From Hungatella sp. UBA5385 (GTDB lineage Bacteria > Bacillota > Clostridia > Lachnospirales > Lachnospiraceae), in assembly GCA_002409995.1 (NCBI GenBank), contig DHOR01000004.1:23040-36319 (forward strand): 13,280 nt of DNA, written 5' to 3'. The notes under the pieces were generated by a model. The model saw only the letters and a list, made by a program, of their open reading frames with translations, was not told where the DNA came from and ran no database searches. This document shows, piece by piece, positions 1 to 12,600 of this stretch. Positions within the stretch are counted from its first letter, which is position 1; every line of letters begins with the position of its first letter. The translations under genes and the position numbers were made by a program.

Positions 1-1
1 A

Positions 2-616
2 TTACCTCGGAAGATTCCTTCTGGACGGATCAATTTCGATCCTGTATTTCATTTCATATTTAGCTCTTGCATTGACAATTCCATCGTCTGAACTTCCAGC
101 CATATACTGCTGAGCTTTTTCTCTGATTGTTTCATCACCTTCAATTGGGAAGGTGCTGTCCATATACTTCTCTACAAAACCAGGTCCGAAAGCTCCCACA
201 AATGCGAAGTTTCCGTCTGTTCCTGATTTTAGGGCTCCCAGCAGTACTGGCGCCTCTGAAACTGTGGATTCTGAATATGACTTCAGTGGGGTTTCAGTGA
301 ATGTAAATCCTGTTTCTCCGCTTTCATCATCCAGCCCCTTAATTGCCAGATAGATATCTTTGTTCGTAGATAGTGAATAAGGATCTTCTAACAGGTTCAT
401 AGGATCATGAGTGATTCCTGCAGCTATGTTTCTATTTGCAAATGATTCCACAAATACTTTAACATCTTTAACTCCCTTATTCTTAATGGTGTACTCAGGA
501 GAACTGAATATATCATCTCCAGCCGCCTCTGTACGAATGGCTGATAGCTTGGTATTAGTATCTGAACTTCCTCTTCTTTTCACCACCAGATAAATATCCT
601 GAGGTACTTCTACATC
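2..616 (-). other. C-terminal beta-rich domain (residues 4119-4322), possible cell-surface attachment domain
   Basis: It begins VEVPQDIYLVVKRR, continues with SPEYTIKNKGVKDVKVFVESF, then NKDIYLAIKGL, and ends AKYEMKYRIEID. Alternating hydrophobic strands with a conserved-looking 'xVPxDIxLVV ... YxIKNxGxxxVxV' opening suggest a beta-sandwich like those ending other Clostridial surface proteins, with a loose similarity to WxL-type domains although no Trp remains here. There are no glycine coils. The chain finishes with a short polar tail and no hydrophobic anchor, so any attachment would be non-covalent or through a partner. The function is inference. Confidence 0.5.
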
Positions 617-3600
617 TAAAATCTCCCAGTTCTGCAGTTCCAGTACAAAGGGATCTGATTTATCTTCCACGAGGAACAAATATTCAGGAACTGTTGATCC
701 TAAGTTGAAATGGTCATGCTCTGCATCTGCATTTGGATTGTAAGCAGAGGTGTCTGTAAATCGTATTACGTCTCTTCCTTTCACTGCATGGTCCATATCT
801 ATTTCAAATCTAATATTGTCAGGAATCATAGCTCCAACCTGAATTATATGGTCTGTTCCCCATACTGGGGAATCTTTGGTTCCTGTATTATCAGTTGTCA
901 GATAGAAGGAGTGATTTTCCAGTTTTTCCGGTGCGCCAAGAATGGTAAACTCTCCATCCTGATATACCGCAGACCCCTTGGCTGCATGGTTGTTGGTAAA
1001 TAATGCACCATCTATTATTGTTGTGCCATGATTATTTATAGCACCGCCCTCAAAATCATTTGACTCTGCATCATATGTATTATTATTGTCCTGAAGGGTG
1101 ACGCCGTATTTTAAATTCAAGGTACCGTTTTCCTGAACTGTAATCATCGGTGCCTTTGCTTCTGATGTTCTGCTTACTACTGCTTCCATGCGGTAGTCTG
1201 TCCCTGTTTTAGGCTCACTATGGCCGTCAAAGAATATATTTTCCCTGAATTCCACATTCGCTCTATCAGTGACATTTAACAGAACACCTGTAAAATCATC
1301 TACATCATACCCGGTGTCAGCTGCCAGCTGCTCATTGTCTCTTGCAAAATCAGGCTGAATATAACGAACAATTTTCACTCTATTCGTACTTCCCAGTATG
1401 ACATTACCATCACCTTCACCGCCTCCGATGCTTCTATAGGAGTTGCCTGTTATTTCTGTAGTTCCAGTAATATTTACGGTGTTCACTACATAAATCGTGT
1501 TGCCGGATCTGGTTTGTAACAGATCATAAGCTCTCTTTAATGTCCTCACAGGTGTTTTAGGTGTTGACCCCGCTGCTCTGTCATTCTCGTTATGTTCATA
1601 ATCGACTCCAGCGCTGCCATCAACATATACAGCCACAGGAACGTGAAGCTCCAGAATATTTTCTTCACCAGCCCTGTTGTCCAAATAGAAGAAGTCCTTT
1701 ACATTCTCTTCCAGAAGATAAAATGCAGCATCCGTTTGTGTAGGTTTTAAAGTTTCCTCGAAAGAAACAACTGCTCTTCCCTCATAAGGGTCCCTCATAA
1801 GAACCTGAAAGCTGTTTAATACCGGAGTTCCGTATACATCAACAGTCAGATATCGGCTGGTATCCCTTTCATCAGGAGTTCCAAGGCCTTCTAAGTATAC
1901 AGTTCCACTGAACAGTGTTTTATGGCTAAAATGAAGGCTGCCATTGGAGTAAACATCGGTTCCTCCAAATATCTCTGCTCCAAGTTTTAAATTTCTAAAT
2001 TCTGTTGACTTTAGATAAGCAGCTCCGCCATCTAAAAGCTCAATTCCTCCACCACTTCCTTCATAGATATCGGATTCGTTTAACTTTCCTATTAGCTTTT
2101 CTTTATCTCCATCCTTTCCTTTATCCGTGTTATTATTGAAATTATTAGCAAGAATTGTTGCAGTGTCTTGACCGTTTTCAACATATTTTTTGTCTGCAAA
2201 AGATGAAATTAATTCGCCTGTTCCTTCTACGATAATCAATGGTGACTTGGCTGTCACTCCCTTTGCAGTCAGTGTTACATCACTTCCAATAATATCCTGT
2301 GAGTGTCCATCTATATAATTACCATTAATACTGAGGCTTCCCCCATCTTTTACATGAAACATGGTATCCAGAAGTGTTCCCTTATTAAATCCGTTATAAG
2401 CATCACTGTCCGTATATCCATCAGGTTGTGCATATCGCTTAAAGTTTACCTGGCCTATAATACCTGTGGTACCGTTTATATCATCTTTATAATAACCTTC
2501 ATAATGGCTGATCCCATTGGTTTCCTTAACAAGGATATTCATTAATTCAACATTTGCCGGCTCTCCTGTTGCTGCTGATATTTCAACCGTATCTACAATA
2601 TATACTAAAACTCCTTTGGTTTCCGGTTCTTTGCCTATGGTTTCATATACTTTTCTCAATGTCTTAAATGCAGTATAAGGAGTAAGTCCGTCACCAGTGA
2701 TGTCATCGCCTTCCCGGCCATCTAAATATATGACTTTTCTCATGCTCAGTTCCAGTGTTTTTTCTTCATTTATGCGGTTTACTATATCATACAAACCTTT
2801 AATTGAATCATCAAACGCATATTTCTCTAACTCTTCATCTCCTGGTATAGTACCATCCGTGTAAGAGATCACAGGTCTGCCGTTATAGTCGTTTCCTACA
2901 GCTATTTGTAAAGCCTGCTCAGGCTTATAATTAACATCTGGTTCAATGTAAGCTGCTGTTGCTGTTGACTTGCCGCCTAGATAAACCTTCCCTGCTATGA
3001 CAGGGCTGCCTGTAAGAAGGAGTTTACCATAAACTGCCGGATCGTTTTCGCTGCCCTCCAGATAAATGGCACTTCCATAAGCTGCCTCTGTATCCTGTAT
3101 GCTTCCAGCACTCATGGAAAGATGGCCGCCTGCATCTACAAAGATGGCTCCGCCTTTTGAAGTGAGATTGTATAGCTTTCCGTCTTTTCCATAATACGTG
3201 CCAATATTATAGTTCCTGTCAAAAGCTGTTTTTTCACCTATTGTCACATTAATGCCGGGTTTTATCTTTATGATACTATCACCATTGCTGGCCGTGGTAT
3301 CATTAAAACGCCTTCCATAGACATATAAGTTATCCATTGATAGTGAATAAGCGGGCTCTATTAAGTGACCATAATATGCCTTTTGAGTATTTGGCATTTC
3401 GTCTCCATTGTCATCGTAAGTACGGAATCCTGTGTACCGGCACATATAGGCTGGTTCAGGAAGAGACCAGGTTGGCTCTTTACTGGTATTAATAGCCTTT
3501 CCGGTTATATAAATAATATAGTATGAAGCACTTCCACGCCCTGAATTTCCCATAGATTTTGCCCTTGTAAAGGTTTTAAGCGCTTTATCTGGAGTTAATC

Positions 3601-6600
3601 CATCGTTATTGTCATTTCCTCCTTCAGAATCCAGATATATCGGTTTCATTAAAACTAAGCATTCCTTCTCTGCAACCCCCGGCACTGTTCCCACAGGATT
3701 TGATTTACGTCCTATATCCAGAACATAATCTTTGGAATTCACCCTGAAATAACTTAAGTATGGACCTGCATCTGTAATACCGGTTCCGTCTGGCTGGGCA
3801 ACTATGCTTCCCTTTCCAAAATCATTTCCTAAATACAGGTTATATACTCTTCCTGTCTGATAAATCCTTCCGCTGACTTTTACATTATAGTTTAAATTTG
3901 ACAGATAGATATTATCTCTTATATCAGCGCCTCCGCCTTTTAACTGGAAATTTTTACCTTCAATATAAATAGGTGAGTAATGACCTTTAGCCTTTCCTGA
4001 GTTGAGGGTTTCATTGCCCGTAATCAGTCCGCCTGAAATAACCAGACTTCCTTGAGTATTATCAACATAATGTATAGCACTTCCCCGATAAGAAGTATTA
4101 CCTCTTATAATACCCCCGTCCATATGAAAATTGGATTGATCCACTAAAACAGCAGCGGCCTTTGTAGAAAAAACATTTAGTGAAAAAGTATTAATATTAT
4201 TTTCAATTACTCCTCCGCTCATTACCATCTCACTATTGGAACCATCTAAGTAGATAGTTGAGAAGTTACTCTGCCAAGAGCTTGTACGCTTATAATCTAT
4301 AGTATTATTCACAATTTGTCCGGATTTCATAATCACCTTACCCGGATAATCATTATTACTCATACAGTAGATAGCAGAGCCAATATCAGAAGAAGTATAG
4401 ATAATATCAGCCCTTTCCATGCTCATATTCCGAATAATGCCGCCATCAATTTCCAAAGTACCTCCGTGTACCTTAACTCCCATACTGGTACGGGAAGACA
4501 TAAGAGCACCGGCTAATAATTTATTATTCTGTAAAACTGCACCTTCCTTTAAATATGCAGTGCCCCCTTTGCCTACATACAGTAATTCAACGCCGCCACT
4601 TGAGCTGAGAATATTCTCATCTCCGCCGCCATCAATAACGATGTTTCGAAAGGTTACTTCAGATGCATAATCAGGCTCTGTACCTTTGATACCAATTAAG
4701 TTACCTTTATAATCCTTATAACGAATTACCTTAGGTGTCCATCGGTCTCCGCTTTGATTGTTTTTAACTTTTCCTTCACTGTCAAAGGACCAGTTATTAT
4801 CTTCAGCCAAAACATTTACAACTTCTTTACAGATAATAATGTTTGCACCTTCTGTAAAAAGTCCATTTTCCAGAAGCTCCTTTGCACGTTTAAAGGTTTT
4901 TACTGCAGTAATTGGGCTGTTGCCGTCATTTTCATCATTACCATTACCTGCCAGATAAACATTATTATCTCCTTGCAGAATAATATTCGGTGCAGCATTA
5001 ACCAGCTCTTTCTGGTCTGCCAGTCCCTCTGCCCCCTCCTTAATAAAATGATCAAGCTCACCTGTAACATCTGTCATACCACCAGGCGCTCCATCAGGCT
5101 GTACAACTACATTTCCTAAAAAACCTTCTGCAAGCCATAGATGATATTCTCTTATGGAGTCTACAACTCCATGGGTCATGGTAATAGGGATGGTAAAATC
5201 TCTTAAATAAACAAGCCCTTCTATAGTGCTTCTTCCATCTAACATCATATACCCATAATTGTCGAGAGCTATATTATTTAAGGAACCGCCCAAACGGGAA
5301 TACTCCTTCAATTCAATCTTTTGATCAGTATCCATAATATAGACTGCATCTGTATTACCTTCTATGGATGCAGTTCCTTTCAGTGTGATTTCACACGGGT
5401 TAGGAAACAATAGATTTGAATAAACAGGAGCAGGAGCAATATAAACACCGCCTCTATTGTTGCAAATGGAGGCACTATCACTTAAAGAAATTTTAGAGAC
5501 TCCTACACGCATTTTTTTTACGTTGTTATCTCTGGTTAAATAAATACCATTTGTAGTGTTTTTAGAAGCATCATCATTATCACCATTACCTGTTATCTTT
5601 GACTTTCCGCTCATCTCCAATTGTAATGGGCTGTTAGCTAATATTCCGGTTTTTCCATTTTCTCCAATAATTGCATCATCTTTTAATGTAATTTTGTGGT
5701 ATTTCCCAGAATTTTCTTCAAATGGAATTGCCCCTCCTAAGTTAAAACCATATTCGCTGTTTCCTGAGATTCTAGAATTATTTAACATCACAAAGCTTAA
5801 ATAATTAACTCCACCATCCATGCCTAAAAATTCAGAAACACCATTTTTATTTTCATCAATTGCTGCATAATTTTGCATTATAAATTCAATTGGAGTTCGA
5901 TAATCAAGGAAAAAAACGCCATATTCAAACCCGGTAATTCGGCTGTAATCCATCATATGAAATTGTTGTGTTACAGAAGGTGAATATCCATTATAACGAT
6001 AGTAAATACCAGATCCCATTTTGCTCTCATCACCTCTGCTAACCAAAGCATGTTTACCCATATAAATATCCATTTGTTTATTGGTTCCAAAATAAAAGCC
6101 ATTCGCAGCTTCTATTTTTGCAGAATCCCCATCGTTTGCGTTATTATTCATATTCATGCGGAATGATCCCATAGCATACTCATTAAAATAGACGCCATAA
6201 TCGGATGCATTTACTATTTTTGCAAAATCCTGCATTTCTATATTACTAAAACTTCTTAAATAAATACCATTAGAACTATTTTCTATTTTAGAATTATCCT
6301 TCATAACAAGGCTGTTATTAATTCCTACTGCAATTCCATTATACTTGTTTACTGCACTATCAGAGAATATAATGCTGGAGGAATCCTCCAATTCCATTGT
6401 TACATTACCATTTATAGTAATTGCACCATCATTAATTGATGTAGGCGCAGCATTAACAACAGATGCTTCATTCTGCATCTTAATTGACTGGGAATCTGAT
6501 ACTCCCGTGACAGAGATGCCGGTTGTCATAAGAGTTGCTTCTGTAATCTCGCCATCTACTGTTTCAATTACTTTTTCAATTTTACTGTTCTCTTTCATTA

Positions 6601-9600
6601 CAATGCTAACATTAGGGTTCTCATTACGGCCTTTTGAATATCTTCCATTTACTCCGTATACACTATTCCTACCTCTGCGTACTACTTTACCCTCTGCTAT
6701 AATCCGGGAATATCCATTCATTTCCAGACTTGAGGTATTGCACAGATCAACATAATATCCTTCTATATTGAGTAATTGCTTGTTCTCTTCACCTTCCTCA
6801 CCCTCAAGAATCAATTTTCCATGAACTTCAACACCACTATAGTAGTTGTTAGTCAATCTGCTGTTGCCTGTTAAGGTCACGGTGGAACCGTTGTTAATTT
6901 TCACAAGAGGACTTTTATCTTCCTGCTCTCTGATAAGAACCGCTTCCAGCATACCATCAATAATAATTCTTCCGGTTTTTAAATCAGCATTATCACCAAC
7001 AACAATCAATGGATTGTTAACAAAAGAAGCAAATCTTCTAATCTGTGCCTTATATACAGGAGCTCCGAAAAAACTTTCTGCTTCTGCATACTTGGTATTT
7101 ACTGCACCTTCACCTTCAGATGCAAATTTTGAAGCAGTATAATCCAGTTCCCAATTTTGAGTTGTAAATACATTCACAGTATCACTTATGTAGATAAATG
7201 GAGAAAAGCCTTCTGTATTGTTAACGTCAAGGTCAGCTTTCTCAATTCTCTCCGCCAATATTTTTTGTGCTGTGTCAAAAGTTGCTACTGCATCATCTGG
7301 TGACGTTCCTTCATTAGTATCTTTTCCAGTGCTGGCCAGATATACTCCTTCACCAATCACAACTACATTCTTATTATATCCTCCAAGCTGTGATCTTCTT
7401 GGCAGTTTTCCTCCGGATGAGTATTTTATGTTTTCAGTTGCATCTGACAGTTCTGTAAATTCTTTATGATATTCATCTGTCAATCCTGTACCATCAGAGT
7501 TTACCCTGAAAAAAGGGATTGACAAAGTTAGTTTTGCAGGTTTTATAACAACAGAACCAACCTTGAAGTTATCCTTATGCAAATCAACTGGTAACGTTTT
7601 ATCACCATCACCAGGTGGTTGGCTTAAATAGGTAAGGAAGGAATTGGCTGTTTCCAAATAAATCACATCAGGAGAAGCTGTATTTTTTTTCTTTTCTACT
7701 GTTACATTTACAGGATCCCAATATACGGAATGTTCGTAATTAGCGGAAGTATCAATAACATTTACATAAACATTATAAATACCTTCTTTTAACTCTGGAT
7801 CGGGCTGACGAAAATCCCCCTGAAGAATCCAGTTATTTACACTTGACAAATATAAATTACTCCCCTGAGTGGCTGCCGTATTTATAAATGGTCCTGCAAT
7901 ATCCATATATATTATTCCTGAATCAGTGTAAATTCCTCCACCAAATTCAGCAGTATTATCTGATATCACAAACAAACCATCCGTTGTTTCTGTGAAGTAG
8001 TTAAATGCTGGTCTGATAGAGGTATTGTTTACAACATACCCCTTTAAATAAGCTCCGCCACCTTTATCACTGGCACTATTCTTTTGGATTATACAGTCAG
8101 TAAAATAGTTATATTTTGAATAGTTACATAAAATATAGATTCCGCCGCCATTTACTGCCTGGTTTTCCTCTATTGTCACCAATTTAAAATAACCGGTTGC
8201 ATCTCTTCCATAATATCCTCCACCATTTTGTTTCGCTATATTGTGTGCCAGTCTGGTATTATATAAATTAATATCACCATTGGCTTTATAGATTCCTGCT
8301 CCGTTATTGGCATTATTGTTCTCAATTATCGAGTTTGTAATGGTTGAAGCAGAAGAACTATAGATTCCCCCTCCACTTCCAATATCTGAGGTTTTATTAT
8401 AAGCTATCTCAATTTTATCTAATTTGAGAGTTGCCTTGCTATATATGCCCGCTCCGGAGTGCTCTTCTCCTGCGATAATATATTTACTGGTATGATTATT
8501 GTTTACTTTAATCTTTCCAAGGCTAGTGGCCTCCAGTGTTAATGTTCCTCCTGCTTGATAAATACCTCCGCCTAGATTATCGCTGTAATTGCCTTCCGAT
8601 TCATTATCTCCTCCAATAATAGTCCCATCCTTTATTATTACATCTCCCTTTTCAACGTAAATACCACCGCCTAGTCCAGAGTTCATTGACTGAAATCCTT
8701 TTGCTATATTGGAGTATATATGAGTATTTGATATATTTAATATTGTACCAGCGAAATGAATGCCTCCGCCTTCCAGTGCCTTATTACCGAAAATTTCTGT
8801 ATTCTCTATATCCAATTTACCTGCAGCATAGATTCCTCCGCCATTACTAAATCCACGATTATTCTCATAACCAACCTCATTATTAGATATTTTGCTGTCT
8901 TTGATATAGTTATCTTTAGTACTGGTAATATAGATTCCAGCCCCATGGGCAATTCCATACGCACTATTATCAGGCAAACCATAGTTGCCAGTAACATTAG
9001 AATCATCCATCTTAAATTCAGTGGTTGTACCTGCATAAATACCAATACCTCTGCTATTTAAATTGGCTTTAGCAGATCCATTGGAGAAGTTATTTGATAC
9101 AGTGGCCTGATTGATTGTTAAAATATCTCCTTCGGTTCCAACACCTCCTCCATCAAAAACAAACCCATTATTTCCGTTAATTAAAACATCTTCTGCAGGA
9201 GTTATCCCGTTACCTATACTGATCTTAGTACCTGCTCCACCATATACACCAATACCAGAAGCTGTTAAATAATCTCTACTGTCTTTGTAATCCTTCTCAT
9301 AAGGAACCTTATTATCTGATATCTTACCTTTGTTCATCTCAAAGCTGGTATCATTTCCATCTAGATATACACCTGCACCATACTGGTATACTGTGTTTTC
9401 TTTTATCTCTCCGCCATTCATAGTAAAAGCGGCTCCATCGGTAATTACAACACCCGCACCTTTTAGCTGATTAATATCTTTTGCATCATATAGAACCTGA
9501 TCAAAGGAGTTATTCTCTCTAATCTGTCCTCCATTCATGATAATTTTTGTTCCGCTTCCTGAGGCTGTCACACCATGCTGACGCCTCATGATACTTCCTT

Positions 9601-12600
9601 CCCAGGTATTAGCCATGGTAAAGGTACCACCATCTGAAACAACAACATGATCTCCATAGGTGTTGGGTTTACCAACAATTAGTCCCTCTGCCTCTAATTC
9701 TCCAGTTAAGGTAGCAGCTCCTGTAAATTCCAGTTTTCCTCCTTCAACCTGTATGGTATCACTGTCTTTATCGTCTGTCGTATTTCGAAACAGTACATTC
9801 TTAATGGTTAATTCACCGCCAGAAACTACTTTTACCAATACTTTTGGAATGTCATGAACCGGTTCTGCACTCCCACCCTTCTTTGGTATGTCTGTATGTG
9901 CTCTTACCTCCGTTTTAACAGGCTCTCCATTATAATCCTTGTATTCAGCAAGCTCCCAATCAGGTTCAAGGCTGTCCACGGTAACTGTTCCACAGATATA
10001 GATCACATCAGGCAGTGGATATCTTAAATTAATCTCTTCGGCTGACAGTCCTTTTCCATCTGCAAGTACTCTGGCTGAAATGCTTTTTTCCATTTCCTTC
10101 TTCCAGATTTCTGCTGCCTTGGTCCAAGTTTTTACTGGGTACTCACAGGCTGCACCTAAGTAATTATCATTACCACGATCATTACCGTTTTTATCAAGAT
10201 CACCATCCAGATAAATAGCATTATAATAATATGTTGTATAAAGCTCCAGATTCTGTGCGTTTTTAACATTGTCGTCCTCTGCTGTATCCTGACGAAGTAT
10301 CCAGTCAAATTTGGAACTTCCGCCGTTTAAGTCGTCTCTGTGGGATGGATGGAGAACCATACGTTTTAATAAAGCTTCGCCTACAGCAGCTTTGACATTA
10401 TCTTTTTCTTCCTCTGCTGCTTCTTCTATGGTATTCTGCAAATCTCCATATGGTACTATCACATCCTTAAAACGATAAGACAGATTCTTGTTAATATCTG
10501 TATAAAACAGCTTTATTTTTCCATCATACACAGAATCTGTGCTCGTTACCTTGATAGGAGTGTTTTCAATCTGGTCATAGGATATCACATTAATATAACC
10601 CGACTCAGCGGTAACATTTTTTTCAATTATAACATTACCTTTATTGATTTCTACCATTGCAGATTCATTTTCAGTTTCATTATCAATACCGGTACTATTT
10701 GAACCTTTTAATTTAACATCTTTTAAAACAAGAGTTTTATTTTCTCCAACAATAAAAGCAGGTTGAATATTAAAGCTCCACGGTATGACTGTAACCAGGA
10801 ACTCCGGCGAATCAGAACTGACGAGAAAGCTTCCATCACTCTGTTCAGTTAAGTATTCACTGGCTGTGGTTTTACTTAAGTCAACACTGTTCATAACAAT
10901 GATAGTCCCGCCTTTTGCCAGCTCCACTGCTTTTTTCCACGTTTTTACAGGAGCACCCGGATGGGTTCCATCAAATAGACTATCATCACCTTTATTGTAA
11001 TCCTTGCCTCCATCATAGGTACCGGCAGGACCCGGATTCCAATAAACAGTTTCCCCTGTTGAATTTCTCGTAGCAATCAATGTTTTCTGAGTCATAATTG
11101 CTCCTGGAATCGCCATAATTGCACCAGGACCGTTGTTTATATCTTCTTCTTCTTCGACCGCATCTATTTCATCTTCGGCGTCAAAATCCTCATCAAAAAG
11201 GTTAAAGGTATCCACATCAGAATCGGTATTGCGTACAGATGCTGCAATCTCACTATAGGTAAATAAATTCCATGTTTCCTCTGATGTTTCTAAGAGAGTG
11301 AAAAGTTCTTCGAATTCTTCTTCTGAGTGGCCATCTGCATAGAGCGTCTTTACAAGCTCAACTTCACTGGTTTCCTCATCTCCTCTTACATCCAAAAGAT
11401 AATTTTCATTATTTGATCCAAAATCCTCAAGCAGTTCGATAATCGGTTTTCTCCAAGTGCTTGCCGTTTTTGTGTCTCTGATCATCTCAATGCTGTCTTC
11501 ATCTGTATCAAATGTATAATTGCTGATATTAAAAAATTCAATTCTCTTCAGATCAGTTTTTCTGATTCTTGCTACAAAGGGGTCTCCTGAGGTTGTTTCA
11601 GTTGTTACTATTACTTCTTTTGTATCTTCTTTTGATACTACTTGATTATTTGCTTCGCTGTCCTCTGGGACTTCTGTTGCATCTGTTGTATCTGATGTCT
11701 TTGTCAGTTCCTGTTCTGATGTCTCGGCTTCTGATGTCTCGGCTATTTCCAACTCTGATGTCTCGGCTCCTGATGTCTCGGCTATTTCCTGCTCTGATGT
11801 CTCGGCTTCCGTCGTTTCCTCTATCTCTATTAATTCCTGCTCTGAGGTTTCAACTTCTGCTGTGTCTGCTATTTCCTGCTCTGATGTCTCGGCTTCTGCC
11901 GTTTCCTCTGTCCCTATTACTTCCTGCTCTGATGTCTCAGCCTCTGCTGTCTCTGCATCTGCTGACGAATCATTTACCATCATGCTATTATCCTTAGATG
12001 CACTCTCCTGCCAGTCTAATTCTTCTACCTTACTTCGGTAATCCATAACAATACGGCCATTGACGGTCACATTCTGTCCCATCTGTAATGTACCGCCCCG
12101 CATATAGATAAGCTCTGCATCTTCCTCATTCACATCTGCAGAGCCTGATTCCAATGTGGCATTGATCAGAGTTAGCTGACCGCCATTTATGTAGAACAGG
12201 GAATCATTATTATAGGAACGGCCAGGCCATGATACAAGGCGGATATTTCCTGCATTTAATATATACAGCTCACCATCTTTGATTTCCATTGGGTTCATCA
12301 CATAAATGGTAATCTCTGCGGAATCAACGCCTTCTTCCTGCATGTGCTCCGCTCTTTTTAATGCTTCCTTTAAAGTTTTTACAGGTTTATATGGAGTGAG
12401 ACCTGCAATATTCCGGCTGTTTCTTCCTGAACGACTAGCTGAGTAGGCATCAGATGATGTTGCAACGCTGTCTCCATCATCATTCTCTTTCTCATAATCA
12501 GTTATCTTAGGAATTGCTCCACCCGGATTCCAGTAAATTACCGTTTCTTCAAATGTAAAATCGTCATCTAAAGCTTCCAGTGCAAAATCTCCGCTAATTC

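Larger units (their letters stand above)
11048..12541 (-). other. Module 1 (residues 144-641): WNPGG header, short beta-helix, long acidic tail
   Basis: The header starts VIYWNPGGAIP, then a Ser/Asp/Arg-rich loop, GLTPYKPVKTLKEAL and the strand ITIYVMNPMEI. A short beta-helix follows (about residues 238-316: LFYINGGQLTLIN, LIYMRGGTLQMG). The rest departs from the other modules: six ETSEQE-type repeats (345-421), then roughly 215 residues I do not recognise, ending in a Glu/Asp run and a doubled PGAIM motif just before the next header. Confidence 0.7.

Noticed and set aside
4754..5119. Plus-strand open frame of 121 codons
   Set aside because: Its composition (Ile, Phe, Ser, Cys, Thr-rich) is that of a shadow of an AT-rich coding strand. 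It overlaps the module 4/5 junction, where the minus-strand header motif is conserved.
6345..6755. Plus-strand open frame of 136 codons with hydrophobic stretches
   Set aside because: It lies fully within the module 4 beta-helix; the apparent membrane segments are complements of repeated hydrophilic coils.
7925..9462. CRISPR-like periodic repeats
   Set aside because: The periodicity is at protein level only, the DNA copies are divergent, and the region is an open coding frame.
11569..11997. Plus-strand leucine-rich open frame of 142 codons
   Set aside because: It is the opposite strand of the ETSEQE repeat region. Its Leu/Ser/Arg periodicity mirrors the repeat, it has no convincing ribosome-binding site, and the minus-strand frame is clearly the coding one.
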